The notes under the pieces: generated by a model
Databases searched by the model: none
What the model saw: only the letters and a program-made list of their open reading frames with translations
Told to the model about the DNA's origin: nothing
Made by a program: the position numbers and the translations under genes
Part shown: in pieces, positions 35,116 through 44,119 of the stretch
Numbering within the stretch: the stretch's first letter is position 1
Layout of the letters: each line of letters opens with the position of its first letter
NCBI RefSeq assembly: GCF_000024985.1
Contig: NC_013524.1
Span: 1,054,001 to 1,118,000, forward strand
DNA length: 64,000 nt
Reading direction: 5' to 3'
Source of the DNA: Sphaerobacter thermophilus DSM 20745
GTDB taxonomy: Bacteria; Chloroflexota; Chloroflexia; Thermomicrobiales; Thermomicrobiaceae

Positions 35116-36195
35116 ATGCGGATCAAAGCAGCGGTGTTGTGGGAGCGGCGCACGCCGTTGCGGGTGGAGGATGTCGAGATCGCAGACCCGGCGCCGGGTG
35201 AGGCGCGGGTCAAGATCCTGGCGAGTGGCGTCTGCCACTCCGACCTGCACCACATCCGCCGGGAGACGGCGTTTGTGCCGCCGCTGGTGCTGGGGCACGA
35301 GGGTGCTGGCGTGGTCGAGTCGGTCGGCGAGGGCGTGACGCGCGTGCAGCCCGGCGACCGCGTCATCATCGCCTTCGGCCAGAAGTGCGGGACGTGCTAC
35401 TTCTGCCTGCGCGGCGAGCACCACTTGTGCGCCGCGCCGGGGCCGAGCAACGTTCGGCTGCGACACGGAGACCAGGTGTTGACCCCGTTGCTGGCGGTCG
35501 GCAGCTTCGCCGAGTACGCCAACGTGGACGCCCGCAACCTGGTGAAGATCCCCGACGAGATGCCGATCGACCGCGCCGCGCTCATCGCCTGCGGGGTGAC
35601 CACTGGCCTGGGGGCGGTGATCAAGACGGCGCGGGTGGAGCCCGGCTCGAACGTGGCGGTAATCGGCGTCGGCGGGGTCGGGTTGAACGTCGTGCAGGGT
35701 GCAGCGCTGGCCGGTGCGACGCGGGTCATCGCCATCGATCTCGTCGACCGCAAACTGGAGATGGCGCGCGAGTTCGGCGCGACCCACACGATCAATCCCA
35801 ATCGGGAAGACCCGATCGAGGCGGTGCGGAGCCTGACCGGCGGCTGGGGCGTCGACTACGCCTTCGAGGTGATCGGGCACCCGGCCACGATCCGGCAGGC
35901 GTACGACATGACGCGCAAGGGCGGCAAGGCGGTGGTCGTCGGGCTGGCGGACGGGGCCGACGAGGTGTCGATCCCGGCCCAGGACCTCATGCGCTCCGGG
36001 AAGTCGCTGGTGGGCTGCTTCTACGGGTCGGTGTCGCCCTATCAGGACATCCCGCGCTACGTGGACCTGTATCTGAACCGGCGGATCAAGCTCGACGAAC
36101 TGATCAGCCGCCGCTTCGCGCTCGACGAGATCAACGAGGCCATCCGCGCCCTCGACGCGGGCGAGGTCGCGCGCGGGGTGATCGTGTTCGAGTGA
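35116..36195 (+). CDS. zinc-dependent alcohol dehydrogenase
   Basis: A 359-residue medium-chain dehydrogenase. The catalytic zinc site has Cys (SGVCHSDLH) and GHEGAGVVESVGEGV. The structural zinc lobe is CGTCYFCLRGEHHLC. The Rossmann motif is VIGVGGVGLNVVQGA. The pattern resembles class III / NDMA-dependent and acyl-type alcohol dehydrogenases. ATG 35116 follows GGAG. Possibly co-transcribed with the dehydratase; its substrate is not defined by sequence. Confidence 0.9.
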   Translation: MRIKAAVLWERRTPLRVEDVEIADPAPGEARVKILASGVCHSDLHHIRRETAFVPPLVLGHEGAGVVESVGEGVTRVQPGDRVIIAFGQKCGTCYFCLRGEHHLCAAPGPSNVRLRHGDQVLTPLLAVGSFAEYANVDARNLVKIPDEMPIDRAALIACGVTTGLGAVIKTARVEPGSNVAVIGVGGVGLNVVQGAALAGATRVIAIDLVDRKLEMAREFGATHTINPNREDPIEAVRSLTGGWGVDYAFEVIGHPATIRQAYDMTRKGGKAVVVGLADGADEVSIPAQDLMRSGKSLVGCFYGSVSPYQDIPRYVDLYLNRRIKLDELISRRFALDEINEAIRALDAGEVARGVIVFE

Positions 36196-36254
36196 GAATC
36201 GCGCCTGCCGATGGCGCGCCGCATCGCGGCGGACTCATCGTACCGATCACCGCC

Positions 36255-36285
36255 ATGTCATCCTGCGCGAAGCGCAGGATGACAT
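36255..36285. repeat. 14-bp perfect hairpin of the CATCCTGCGC family
   Basis: ATGTCATCCTGCGC (36255-36268) pairs perfectly with GCGCAGGATGACAT (36272-36285) over a 3-base loop. It resembles the CATCCTGAGCG segments in the 9131 element. Its position after the alcohol dehydrogenase suggests it also works as a terminator. Confidence 0.6.
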
Positions 36286-36353
36286 AATGGTAGCTTCGTA
36301 TCGGATGCCCGGGCGTACGCGCGCCACCTCGTGGGAATGGCCCTCACTCCCGG

Positions 36354-36379
36354 CCCCTCTCCCAATTTTTGGAGAGGGG
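36354..36379. repeat. CCCCTCTCC hairpin downstream of the AOR gene
   Basis: CCCCTCTCC (36354-36362) pairs with GGAGAGGGG (36371-36379) over an AATTTTT-containing loop. A longer relative is at 49537-49588 and another inside 23891-23923. Placed between convergent operons, it may serve as a bidirectional terminator. Confidence 0.5.
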
Positions 36380-36402
36380 TGTTTCGTGCAGGGCTGCGCG
36401 GG

Positions 36403-38193
36403 TCAGAGCAGATCGGTGAGGCCGAGGCGGGTGAGGTGTGCCTCGGGGATGCGGCCGTCGGCGTCCCAGCCGCGGACACGGTAGTAGGCGTCGATCAGGT
36501 GTGTCAGCCGCTCGTGGGTCAGGCCGGCCTCCCCGGTGAGGACCCGGTCGGGCAGGCGGTCGTCGGCGCGGGTCCACCCCTCGCGGATGTTGAAGAGCTT
36601 CTTCAGGTTGTTGATGCGCTCACCCGCCACGCGGAGGTCGTCGCCGGTAGTGGGCACGCCGGTGACCATCGTGTACAGCTCCGCCGCCTCGGCGTAGAGG
36701 TCGTCGAAGCAGTGGCGGAGGAACTTGCAGATGGTGAGCGAGTCGAGCACCGCGGCCTGGTCCTCGGCGGCAGCGGCGGCCTCGGCGCGGGCCTGCGCTT
36801 CGGCGTCGGGGTCAAGCCGGTCGGAGAAGTCGATGTCGTACGCGGATGAGCGGTTGTGGCATGCCCCGCGGGTGGCGACGGCCAGGCCGAGCGCTAGCGT
36901 CGGGAGCTTGCGCGGGTCGTAGCCGGGCATCTCCAGCCCCTTGACGTGCATGGCCCAGGCCTCAGACCCCTGACCGATGCGCTCGGCCGCGCGGCGCGAT
37001 CCCTCAGCGAGCAGGTCGCCGATGCCCTGGCGCCGGCCGATCGCCTCGATGGTGCGGAGAAGCGAATCGGCGTCGCCGAAGCGGGGGAACTCGTGCTCGG
37101 GGTAGCCCAGATCCACACCGCGCTCGGCGCACTCCATGGCCCAGGCGACCGTGGCGCCGGTGGTGATGGCGTCCATGCCGAGGTCATCGCACAGCGCCGC
37201 GGCGCGGAGCACGGCGTTGGGGTCGTCGACGCCGCAGAGGGAGCCGAGCGCGAAGAGGGATTCATACTCAAGGCGGACCGTGCGCTCGGAGCCGCCGTCG
37301 CGGGTGCGGTAGTGGTGTTCGCAACCGATGGTGCAGGCCGCGCAGGCGTGCTTGTCAGTCCGGTGCTCCAGGAACAGGGTCTCCCCGCTGATCGCCTCGG
37401 CGCCTGCGAACTCACCCTGCTGGAAGTTCCGGGTCGGCAGCACCCCGATACGGTTGAAGAAGGCGAGGTTGGCGGCGGTGCCCAGTTCGCGGTACTTGGC
37501 GGTGCCGGGGCCGAGGCTGCGGGCGGCCAGGTCGCGCGCAGCCCGCGCCAGACCCGCCGGATCGGCCACGGTCGGCAGGCCACTGCCGCGCACCGCGATC
37601 GCTTTGAGACGCTTGCTGCCCATGACTGCGCCGCCGCCGGTCCTGCCCGCGAGGCGCCCGTCGTTGCTGATCGCGGCGTAGCGCACGCCGCGCTCACCCG
37701 CCTCGCCGATGGCCGCGACACGGAAGCCGCTGCCGAGCGCGGCACGGACCGACTCGGCCGTCTCGTCCGGCGTCCGTCCGAGCAGATCCATCGCGGGGCG
37801 GACCTCGACCCGGCCGTCGTCCACCACGAGCAGGGACCACCCGGTGGCCTTGCCGGTGATGACCAGGGCGTCGAATCCGGTGCGCTTCAAGGCGATGGCG
37901 AGGTAGCTGGAGGAGAGGCTGTCGCCGATCATGCCCGTCTGCGGCGACTTGGTGACGACGGCGACCTTGCTGGCGGTAGTGATACCGGTGCCGATGAAGG
38001 GGCTGGTGGCGAAGATCAGCGGGTTCTCGGGTGCCAGCGGGTCGACGCCGGGCGGCGCCCAACGGTAGAGGAGCAGACTGGCGAGCCCCACGCCGCCGAT
38101 CACCCGGATCGACACCTCCTCCGGGATCGGGTGCTCGGCGACCGACCCGGTGTCAAGGTCGATGTGCAGGTACCGGCCGTGGACGCCGTGCAT
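36403..38193 (-). CDS. aor: tungsten-dependent aldehyde:ferredoxin oxidoreductase
   Basis: A 596-residue enzyme that oxidises aldehydes to carboxylates with ferredoxin. Cluster cysteines are Cys284, Cys287 and Cys291 (HACAACTIGCEH) and Cys489 (TICKF), close to the Pyrococcus AOR positions 288/291/295/494. N-terminal pterin-binding features include GVGLASLLLYRWAPPGVDPL and FIGTGITTASKVAVVTKSPQ. ATG 38193 has GGGAGG; an in-frame GTG at 38214 is less likely. It follows a MoaD-like gene by four bases. The neighbouring tungstate uptake system supports tungsten as the metal. Confidence 0.93.
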   Translation of the reverse strand: MHGVHGRYLHIDLDTGSVAEHPIPEEVSIRVIGGVGLASLLLYRWAPPGVDPLAPENPLIFATSPFIGTGITTASKVAVVTKSPQTGMIGDSLSSSYLAIALKRTGFDALVITGKATGWSLLVVDDGRVEVRPAMDLLGRTPDETAESVRAALGSGFRVAAIGEAGERGVRYAAISNDGRLAGRTGGGAVMGSKRLKAIAVRGSGLPTVADPAGLARAARDLAARSLGPGTAKYRELGTAANLAFFNRIGVLPTRNFQQGEFAGAEAISGETLFLEHRTDKHACAACTIGCEHHYRTRDGGSERTVRLEYESLFALGSLCGVDDPNAVLRAAALCDDLGMDAITTGATVAWAMECAERGVDLGYPEHEFPRFGDADSLLRTIEAIGRRQGIGDLLAEGSRRAAERIGQGSEAWAMHVKGLEMPGYDPRKLPTLALGLAVATRGACHNRSSAYDIDFSDRLDPDAEAQARAEAAAAAEDQAAVLDSLTICKFLRHCFDDLYAEAAELYTMVTGVPTTGDDLRVAGERINNLKKLFNIREGWTRADDRLPDRVLTGEAGLTHERLTHLIDAYYRVRGWDADGRIPEAHLTRLGLTDLL

Positions 38194-38197
38194 GGCA

Positions 38198-38479
38198 TCA
38201 ACCTCCCGCGACACTGGAGACGAGGAGGACCGACGACCCGGGCGCGACCGGGAAGGTCGGATCGCGGCTGAAGCGGTCGTTGACCACGAACATGTACCCC
38301 TCGGTCAGCCAGCCGGTCCGTGGGTCGATCACCCGCTCGGCCAGGGCCGGACAGGCGTCCAGCAGCGCGCGGCTCAACGCCCCCAGTGTTTCCCCGGCGA
38401 CCGCGATCGTCTTCCTCCCCGCCAGCAGGCGAGGAACGCCGAAAAGTTCGACGTGGACCGTGGTTGCTGCCTGGTGCAT
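38198..38479 (-). CDS. MoaD/ThiS-family sulfur carrier protein
   Basis: A 93-residue beta-grasp protein. The sequence VELFGVPRLLAGRKTIAV, the GYMFVVND segment and the diglycine end VAGG fit MoaD, which donates sulfur to make molybdopterin. Start ATG 38479 (MHQAATTVHVELF). The AOR gene begins four bases after its stop, and its ribosome site is inside this gene, so the two are coupled. It probably serves the pterin cofactor of AOR or formate dehydrogenase. Confidence 0.85.
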   Translation of the reverse strand: MHQAATTVHVELFGVPRLLAGRKTIAVAGETLGALSRALLDACPALAERVIDPRTGWLTEGYMFVVNDRFSRDPTFPVAPGSSVLLVSSVAGG

Positions 38480-38693
38480 CGGAATCCTCAGTTCTCCGCC
38501 ACCCGACTTCTGGTGTGACCTGTGGCTCCGCGCATGTCTACTATGGGAACCGCCCCGGCGAGCAATCCCGATCATCCCGGGTGGGGTAGGCACTCCTGAT
38601 CCGACGCTGCCCTGCTCGGCCTTGCACCCTCCACTCTAGCAGATCGGTGTGAGCCCTGCCGGTTCCTCGTCCCGCTGGCGGCACCGATGGAAA

Positions 38694-38737
38694 TTGTGAT
38701 GCGTATCACGGAATATGTTGACAGGATGTGCTATTAT
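38694..38737 (+). promoter_or_regulatory. class II CRP/FNR-type promoter of the formate dehydrogenase operon
   Basis: TTGTGATGCGTATCACGG contains the perfect dyad GTGAT-N4-ATCAC centred at 38702.5. TATTAT at 38732-38737 is a good -10 box. The implied start site 38744 puts the dyad exactly at -41.5, the position used by CRP/FNR activators at class II promoters. No good -35 is present, consistent with activator dependence. The 322-base divergent gap 38480-38801 holds nothing else obvious. Confidence 0.6.
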
Positions 38738-38801
38738 GGTGCACACGACGCAGATTCGATCGACCAGCACGGGTGCCGCTTCGCCATCGAGGAGGAGGAC
38801 C

Positions 38802-41800
38802 ATGCTGGAAGCACGGCTCTCTCGTCGGAACCTACTGCGTGTCATGGCAGGTGCGGCGGCGGGCACCGCAGTGGGTGGACTGGCTGGGCTGGGAGCTGAC
38901 ATCCGGCCGGCGGTCGTCCGAGCGCAGCAGTTGCGGATCCGGGAGGCCAAGGCCTACCCGAGCGTCTGCCCGTACTGCGCGGTCGGCTGTGACACCATCG
39001 TCCACGTCGTCGATGGGCAGATCGTCAACATCGAGGGCGACGTCAACAGCCCGATTAACCAGGGCAACCTCTGCCCCAAGGGAGCAGCGACCTTCCAGCT
39101 CCACGTCAACCCGAACCGCCTGACGAAGGTTCTCCATCGCAGGCCGGGTGCGACCTCCTGGGAAGAGATGGACCTCGAGGAGGCCATGGACCGGGTTGCC
39201 GAGTTGGTCAAGAAGACGCGAGACGAGACCTTCGTCGAGCGGCTACCGGACGGCAAGCTGGTCAACCACACGCTGGGCATCTTCTCGCTCGGCGGGGCCA
39301 CGATGGACAACGAGTGGAACCACATCCACCAGAAGCTTTTGCGCGGTCTGGGTGTGGTTGCCATCGAGAACCAGGCGCGGATATGACACAGCTCGAGTGT
39401 CCCCGGTCTGGGGGTACGACTCGGGCGCGGCGCCGCCACCACGTTTCCGGGTAGCCTTGCCAACTCGGACTGCATCCTGATCGAGGGCTCCAACATGGCC
39501 GAGTGCCACCCGGTGGCTTTCCGCTGGGTCACGCAGGCCAAACTCAGGGGAGCCAAGGTCATCCACGCCGACCCGCGCTTCACCCGCACCACGGCGATGG
39601 CCGACATCCATGCGCCGATCCGCGCGGGGACCGACATCGCCTTCCTCGGCGGGCTGATCAACTACGTCATCAACAGTGAGCGTTGGAACACCGACCCGTT
39701 CTTCAAGGAGTACGTGGTCAACTACACCAACGCCGCGACCATCATCAACGACGACTTTAAGGACACCGAGGACGACGACGCTGCTGGCGTCTTCTCCGGC
39801 CTGATCGAGTACACCGGTGACCCGCTCAACGGCTTCGTCGCGCAGTACGACAACACGACCTGGCAGTACCGGCGCACGGCCGTTGGGGACCAGGGGCGCT
39901 CGGGCAGCACGGCCCAGTCCGGTGAGCAGGAAGTGGAATCCGGGCAACCGGACGCGGAGTCGCAGGAGGTGCCGTCTGGCCCGCCGTTTGACCCGCTCGT
40001 GCGTGCGCTCCTGCCGCCGCCGGCGGAGACCGACCCGACGCTGGAGCACCCGCGCTGCGTCTTCCAGATCCTGAAGCGGCACTTCAGCCGCTACACGCCG
40101 GAGATGGTTGCGGAGGTCACAGGCTGCCCGCCGGAGACATTCATCCAGGTGGCCGAGACGCTGCTGGAGAACTCGGGGGCCGACAAAACGACCGCGATCG
40201 TCTACGCTCTGGGCTGGACGCAGCACACCTACGGCCCGCAGATGATCGGTGCGGCGGCGATCCTGCAGCTCCTACTCGGCAACATCGGGCGGCCGGGTGG
40301 AGGGATCCTGGCCCTGCGCGGCCACGCCACGATCCAGGGCAGCACCGACATCCCGACGCTGTACCACAGCATCCACGGCTACATGCCGGCGCCCTCGGCG
40401 CTGAAGCAGCACGACACCCTGACCGATTACCTCAAGACCGAGACGCTGCCGACCGGGTACTGGGCCAACACGCCCAAGTTCATGGTCAGCTACCTCAAGT
40501 CGATGTACGGCGACGCCGCCACACCGGAGAACGACTTTGGCTACGACTGGCACCCGAAGATCAGTGGTGACCACTCGCACATGCCGATGATGGTCGCCAT
40601 GATGGAGGGCAAGGTCAAAGGCATGTTCGCCATGGGCCAGAACCCGGCGGTCGGTGGCCAGAACGCTCGGCTGCAGCGGAAGGCCCTGGCGAAGCTGGAA
40701 TGGCTGGTGGTCAAGGACAACTTCGAAACCGAGACCGCTGCTTTCTGGTACAACTCGCCGGAGGTCAAGAGCGGCGAGCTGCGGCCGGAGGACATTCAGA
40801 CCGAGGTGTTCCTCTTCCCATCGGCCCAGGTCGGCGAGATGGACGGTAGCTTCACCAATACCCAGCGCCTGGTCAAGTGGCACCACCGTGCCGCCGATCC
40901 GCCGGGTGACTGCCGCTCCGACGTCTGGTTCACCTACCACCTGGGCAAGCGGCTCAAGGCCCTGTATGCCGATAGCGACCTGCCGCGTGACCAGGGTATC
41001 AAGAATCTCGTCTGGGACTACGAGCCGGACGAGCCGCCGGCGGACTCCCGGATCAAGGATGAGCCGGACGTCGAGAAGATCCTCAAGGAGATCAATGGCT
41101 ACTACACGGAGACCGGCGAGCACCTGAAGAGCTTCGCCGATCTCAAGGACGACGGCTCGACCACCTGCGCCTCCTGGATCTACTGCGGCATCTTCCCGGA
41201 GCCGGGGCAGAACCGTGCCGCCAACCGGGAGCCGGACCCGCCGGGCACCGTCGGAGCCCACCTCAACTGGGGCTACGCCTGGCCGGCCAACCGCCGCATC
41301 CTCTACAACCGTGCCTCGGCCCGGCCCGACGGCCAGCCCTGGAGTGAGGCCAAGAAGTGGATCTGGTGGGACGAGGAGCAGGGGCAGTGGACCGGCTACG
41401 ACGTGCCGGACTTCGCGGCGACGAAGGCGCCCGATACCCCGGCCGACCCGAACGGCATCGGGCTCGACGCCCACTCCGGCACGGACCCCTTCATCATGAA
41501 GGCGGATGGTAAGGGATGGCTCTTCGCCCCGACCGGCATGGTGGACGGCCCGCTCCCGACCCACTACGAGCCGGCCGAGTCGCCCGTGCGTAACCCGCTC
41601 TACCGGCAGCAGACCAATCCGGTGCTCAAGCGGTGGGACCGGGAGGACAACCGGATCATCGAGCCGGAGGATCCCGAGTTCCCGTATGTCCTCACCACTT
41701 ACCGGCTCACCGAGCACCACCTGTCGGGTGTAATGAGCCGCTGGCTGCCGTGGTTGGCCGAGCTGCAGCCGGAGTTGTTCGTCGAGCTGAGTCCCGAGCT

Positions 41801-42068
41801 GGCCAGCGAGAAGGGCATCAACAACCTCGACTGGGTGCGTATCCGCACCCCGCGGGGCGAGATCCGCGCCAAGGCGCTGGTGACCCGCCGCATGCGGCCG
41901 ATGCAGGTGGCTGGGAAGACGATCCACCACGTCGGCTTGCCGTGGCACTGGGGCTACCAGGGGATCGTGACCGGCGACGTGACGAATGATCTCTCGGCAC
42001 TCGTCGGTGACCCGAACGTGTCGATCCACGAGGCCAAGGCGTTCGTCTGCAACGTGGAGAAGGCATGA
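38802..42068 (+). CDS. fdhA: formate dehydrogenase alpha subunit, selenocysteine-containing, Tat-exported
   Basis: A 1,088-residue molybdopterin enzyme oxidising formate to CO2. The frame is interrupted by TGA 39384-39386, but the reading frame resumes exactly (NQARI-U-HSSSVPG...GSNMAECHP). The TGA is therefore selenocysteine at residue 195 (E. coli FdnG has 196). A SECIS hairpin follows. Start ATG 38802 has GGAGGAGGAC. The twin-arginine signal is LSRRNLLRVMAG. [4Fe-4S] cysteines are in CPYCAVGC and NLCPKG. The C-terminal pterin-binding region is at about 950-1080 (TTYRLTEHHLSGVMSRWLPW). An acidic low-complexity insert lies at about 360-400. Automatic annotation would split it into two genes at 39386. 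Confidence 0.93.
39384..39426 (+). promoter_or_regulatory. UGA selenocysteine codon and bacterial SECIS hairpin
   Basis: After TGA 39384-39386 come GCTCGAG (39391-39397), TGT, CCCC, the apical loop GGTCTG (39405-39410), GGGG, TACGA, and CTCGGGC (39420-39426). The outer stem pairs at all 7 positions (one G-T) and the inner at 4. The loop begins 18 bases after TGA, as in E. coli fdhF, and has the same GGUCUG sequence that SelB recognises. The small TGT internal bulge is also typical. Confidence 0.9.
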
Positions 42069-42916
42069 TGGCTGAGCCAATGGGATTCTTCACCGACACC
42101 ACCGTCTGCATTGGCTGCAAGGCCTGCGAGGTCGCCTGCAAGGAGTGGAACCAGCTTCCCGCCGAGTCCGGAGGGGCCAACACCCTCAGCGGTGAGAGCT
42201 ATGACAACACACGGCGGCTGAGTGGCACCACCTGGCGCCACGTCCGGTTCATCGAGCAGTTCAATGAGGACCGCTCGCAGGGCCGCTGGCTGATGATGAG
42301 CGACGTCTGCAAGCACTGTGTCCAGGCCGGCTGCCTCGAGGTCTGCCCGACCGGCGCGATTATCCGCACCGAGTTCGACACCGTGGTGATCCAGGCGGAC
42401 GTCTGCAACGGGTGCCGGGCCTGCATCAGCGCCTGCCCGTTCGGGGTGATCGATATCAACCCGATCACCGGGACGGCGATGAAGTGCACGCTCTGCTACG
42501 ACCGGATGCAGGCGGGGATGATCCCCGCTTGTGCCCAGGCCTGTCCGACCCAGTCGATCCAGTTCGGGCCGATCTCGGAACTGCGCCAGCGCGCTGAGGA
42601 GCGGGTGCGGCAGCTCCATGAAGCGGGGCAGACCGACGCCTACATCTACGGCGACGAGTCGATCCTCGGCGGGCTCAATTCCTTCTACCTCCTGGTGGAC
42701 GAGCCCGAGGTCTACGGCCTGCCCTCCAATCCGCAGCTCCCGAGCCGCAACCTGGTACCGTCGGCTACCCTCTCGGCTGCCGGTGCGGCGGCCATGGGGC
42801 TGCTCGGGCTCGTGAGCCTGCGCAAGCGGCGCATGGACCGCCTGGCCGCGGAGCGCCGAGCCGAGCGCGAGGAGAGCGCGGAGCCGGTAGAGGGAGGGGA
42901 GGAAGGCGATGCCTGA
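42065..42916 (+). CDS. fdhB: formate dehydrogenase beta subunit, four [4Fe-4S] clusters
   Basis: A 283-residue electron-transfer subunit. Sixteen cluster cysteines occur in four groups: CIGCKACEVAC, CKHCVQAGCLEVC, CNGCRACISAC and CTLC...CAQAC. A membrane segment near residues 230-245 (LSAAGAAAMGLLGLVSL) and a charged C-terminal tail are present. It would carry electrons from the alpha subunit to the membrane anchor. The start ATG 42065 overlaps the alpha stop (ATGA); a second ATG at 42068 is possible. Confidence 0.95.
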   Translation: MMAEPMGFFTDTTVCIGCKACEVACKEWNQLPAESGGANTLSGESYDNTRRLSGTTWRHVRFIEQFNEDRSQGRWLMMSDVCKHCVQAGCLEVCPTGAIIRTEFDTVVIQADVCNGCRACISACPFGVIDINPITGTAMKCTLCYDRMQAGMIPACAQACPTQSIQFGPISELRQRAEERVRQLHEAGQTDAYIYGDESILGGLNSFYLLVDEPEVYGLPSNPQLPSRNLVPSATLSAAGAAAMGLLGLVSLRKRRMDRLAAERRAEREESAEPVEGGEEGDA

Positions 42917-43802
42917 CACCTTCTTCACCCAGGCGCCGCACTGGCAGTGGTGGATCATCTTCTACTTCTTCATCGGCGGCATCGGCGGTGGCAGCTACGC
43001 GATCGCGGCCATGCTCCACCTGTTCGGCGAGCCGGAGGATCGGCCCATCTCTCGGCTGGGCTACTACATCGCCCTTCCGGCCATCATCATCAGCGGCATC
43101 CTGCTCACGCTCGACCTGACGCGGCCGGAGCGGTTCTGGCACATGCTGGTCCAGTCGAACACCTGGACTCCCGCCTTCAAGTACTGGTCGCCGATGTCGG
43201 TCGGCTCGTGGGGCATAACGTTCTTCGGCCTGTTCGCTTTCCTGTCAACTGTCGGGGCGCTGGCCGAGACCCGGCGCCTGCCATGGCGGGGGCTGGCTGC
43301 GCTAAACCAGGGGCTGCTCGGCAATGTCATCAACGTCCTCGGGGCGTTGTTCGGCTTCTTCGTCGCCGGGTATACCGGGGTGCTGCTCTCGGTGACGAAC
43401 CGACCGCTCTGGGCGGATACCTGGCTGCTTGGTCTACTCTTCCTCGTGTCCGGCTTCTCCACGGCGGCTGCGCTACTCTACCTGGCCGGGCGGCGCCGGG
43501 CTCATCCGGAGAGCCTGCGCTGGCTGTCACAGATGGATACCTGGGCGTTGATCCTTGAACTCATCGTCCTTGCCCTGGTCGTCGTCTCGGTCGGCAGCGT
43601 GGTCGCTCGGGAAGTGCTGTTCAACATGTGGGGCGTGCTGCTCCTGGTCGGGGTCGTGCTCGTGGGCATCCTGATCCCGCTGTTGCTCCACTGGAGACCC
43701 CGGCTCCTCGGTCCTGCCAGCCCGGTCGGTGCCGCCGCGCTCGTCCTCGTCGGCGGCTTCATCCTCCGGGTCGTCATGTTGCTGTCGTCGGAGGCGGTGT
43801 AA
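42909..43802 (+). CDS. NrfD/PsrC-family membrane subunit of formate dehydrogenase
   Basis: A 297-residue membrane protein with about eight segments (IFYFFIGGIGGGSYAIAAML at the start, LTLDLTRPERFWHMLVQSN, GFFVAGYTGVLLSVTNRPLW). This is the NrfD/PsrC quinone-reacting subunit rather than the haem-b FdnI type, so electrons probably enter the quinone pool without haem. It overlaps the beta gene by eight bases. A lipoprotein gene follows directly. Confidence 0.92.
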   Translation: MPDTFFTQAPHWQWWIIFYFFIGGIGGGSYAIAAMLHLFGEPEDRPISRLGYYIALPAIIISGILLTLDLTRPERFWHMLVQSNTWTPAFKYWSPMSVGSWGITFFGLFAFLSTVGALAETRRLPWRGLAALNQGLLGNVINVLGALFGFFVAGYTGVLLSVTNRPLWADTWLLGLLFLVSGFSTAAALLYLAGRRRAHPESLRWLSQMDTWALILELIVLALVVVSVGSVVAREVLFNMWGVLLLVGVVLVGILIPLLLHWRPRLLGPASPVGAAALVLVGGFILRVVMLLSSEAV

Positions 43803-43803
43803 C

Positions 43804-44028
43804 ATGGCGCGTCGGGCACTCAGGGTATGCGGTCGATACCTGCTGACGCTCGTCCTGGTCGCCTTCCTGCTCGCGGCCTGCGGGCCGGAGGCGAAGCGGA
43901 CGCGGGCTGGTGGACCGGGTGCCGACATCGGCAACCGGAAGGAGACGGTGGAGCTGCACGGCGAGGTGCGAGGCGAACGGAGCATCTACGCTGACACACC
44001 GCTGAAGGTGCCGGGCCAGCAGGAGTGA
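43804..44028 (+). CDS. small lipoprotein encoded in the formate dehydrogenase operon
   Basis: A 74-residue protein. MARRALRVCGRYLLTLVL leads to the lipobox LLAAC, then a hydrophilic tail (GADIGNRKETVELHG...KVPGQQE). The ATG is one base past the NrfD stop, so it is almost certainly co-transcribed. I do not recognise a family; it may be a small membrane-tethered accessory of the exported complex. Confidence 0.75.
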   Translation: MARRALRVCGRYLLTLVLVAFLLAACGPEAKRTRAGGPGADIGNRKETVELHGEVRGERSIYADTPLKVPGQQE

Positions 44029-44119
44029 TCCACGCCGACGCGGCGGTGTCTCCGCCACCGCGGGTCGGCGGCGCACAGAATTCGACGGCGGCTTGCGAGA
44101 CGGCGAGAAGTGAGGCCGG

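Noticed and set aside
39387-39494. A 108-base gap between two genes in the formate dehydrogenase region, as if two genes or a pseudogene
   Set aside because: Both parts are in the same frame, the intervening codons match formate dehydrogenase, and a SECIS hairpin follows the TGA.
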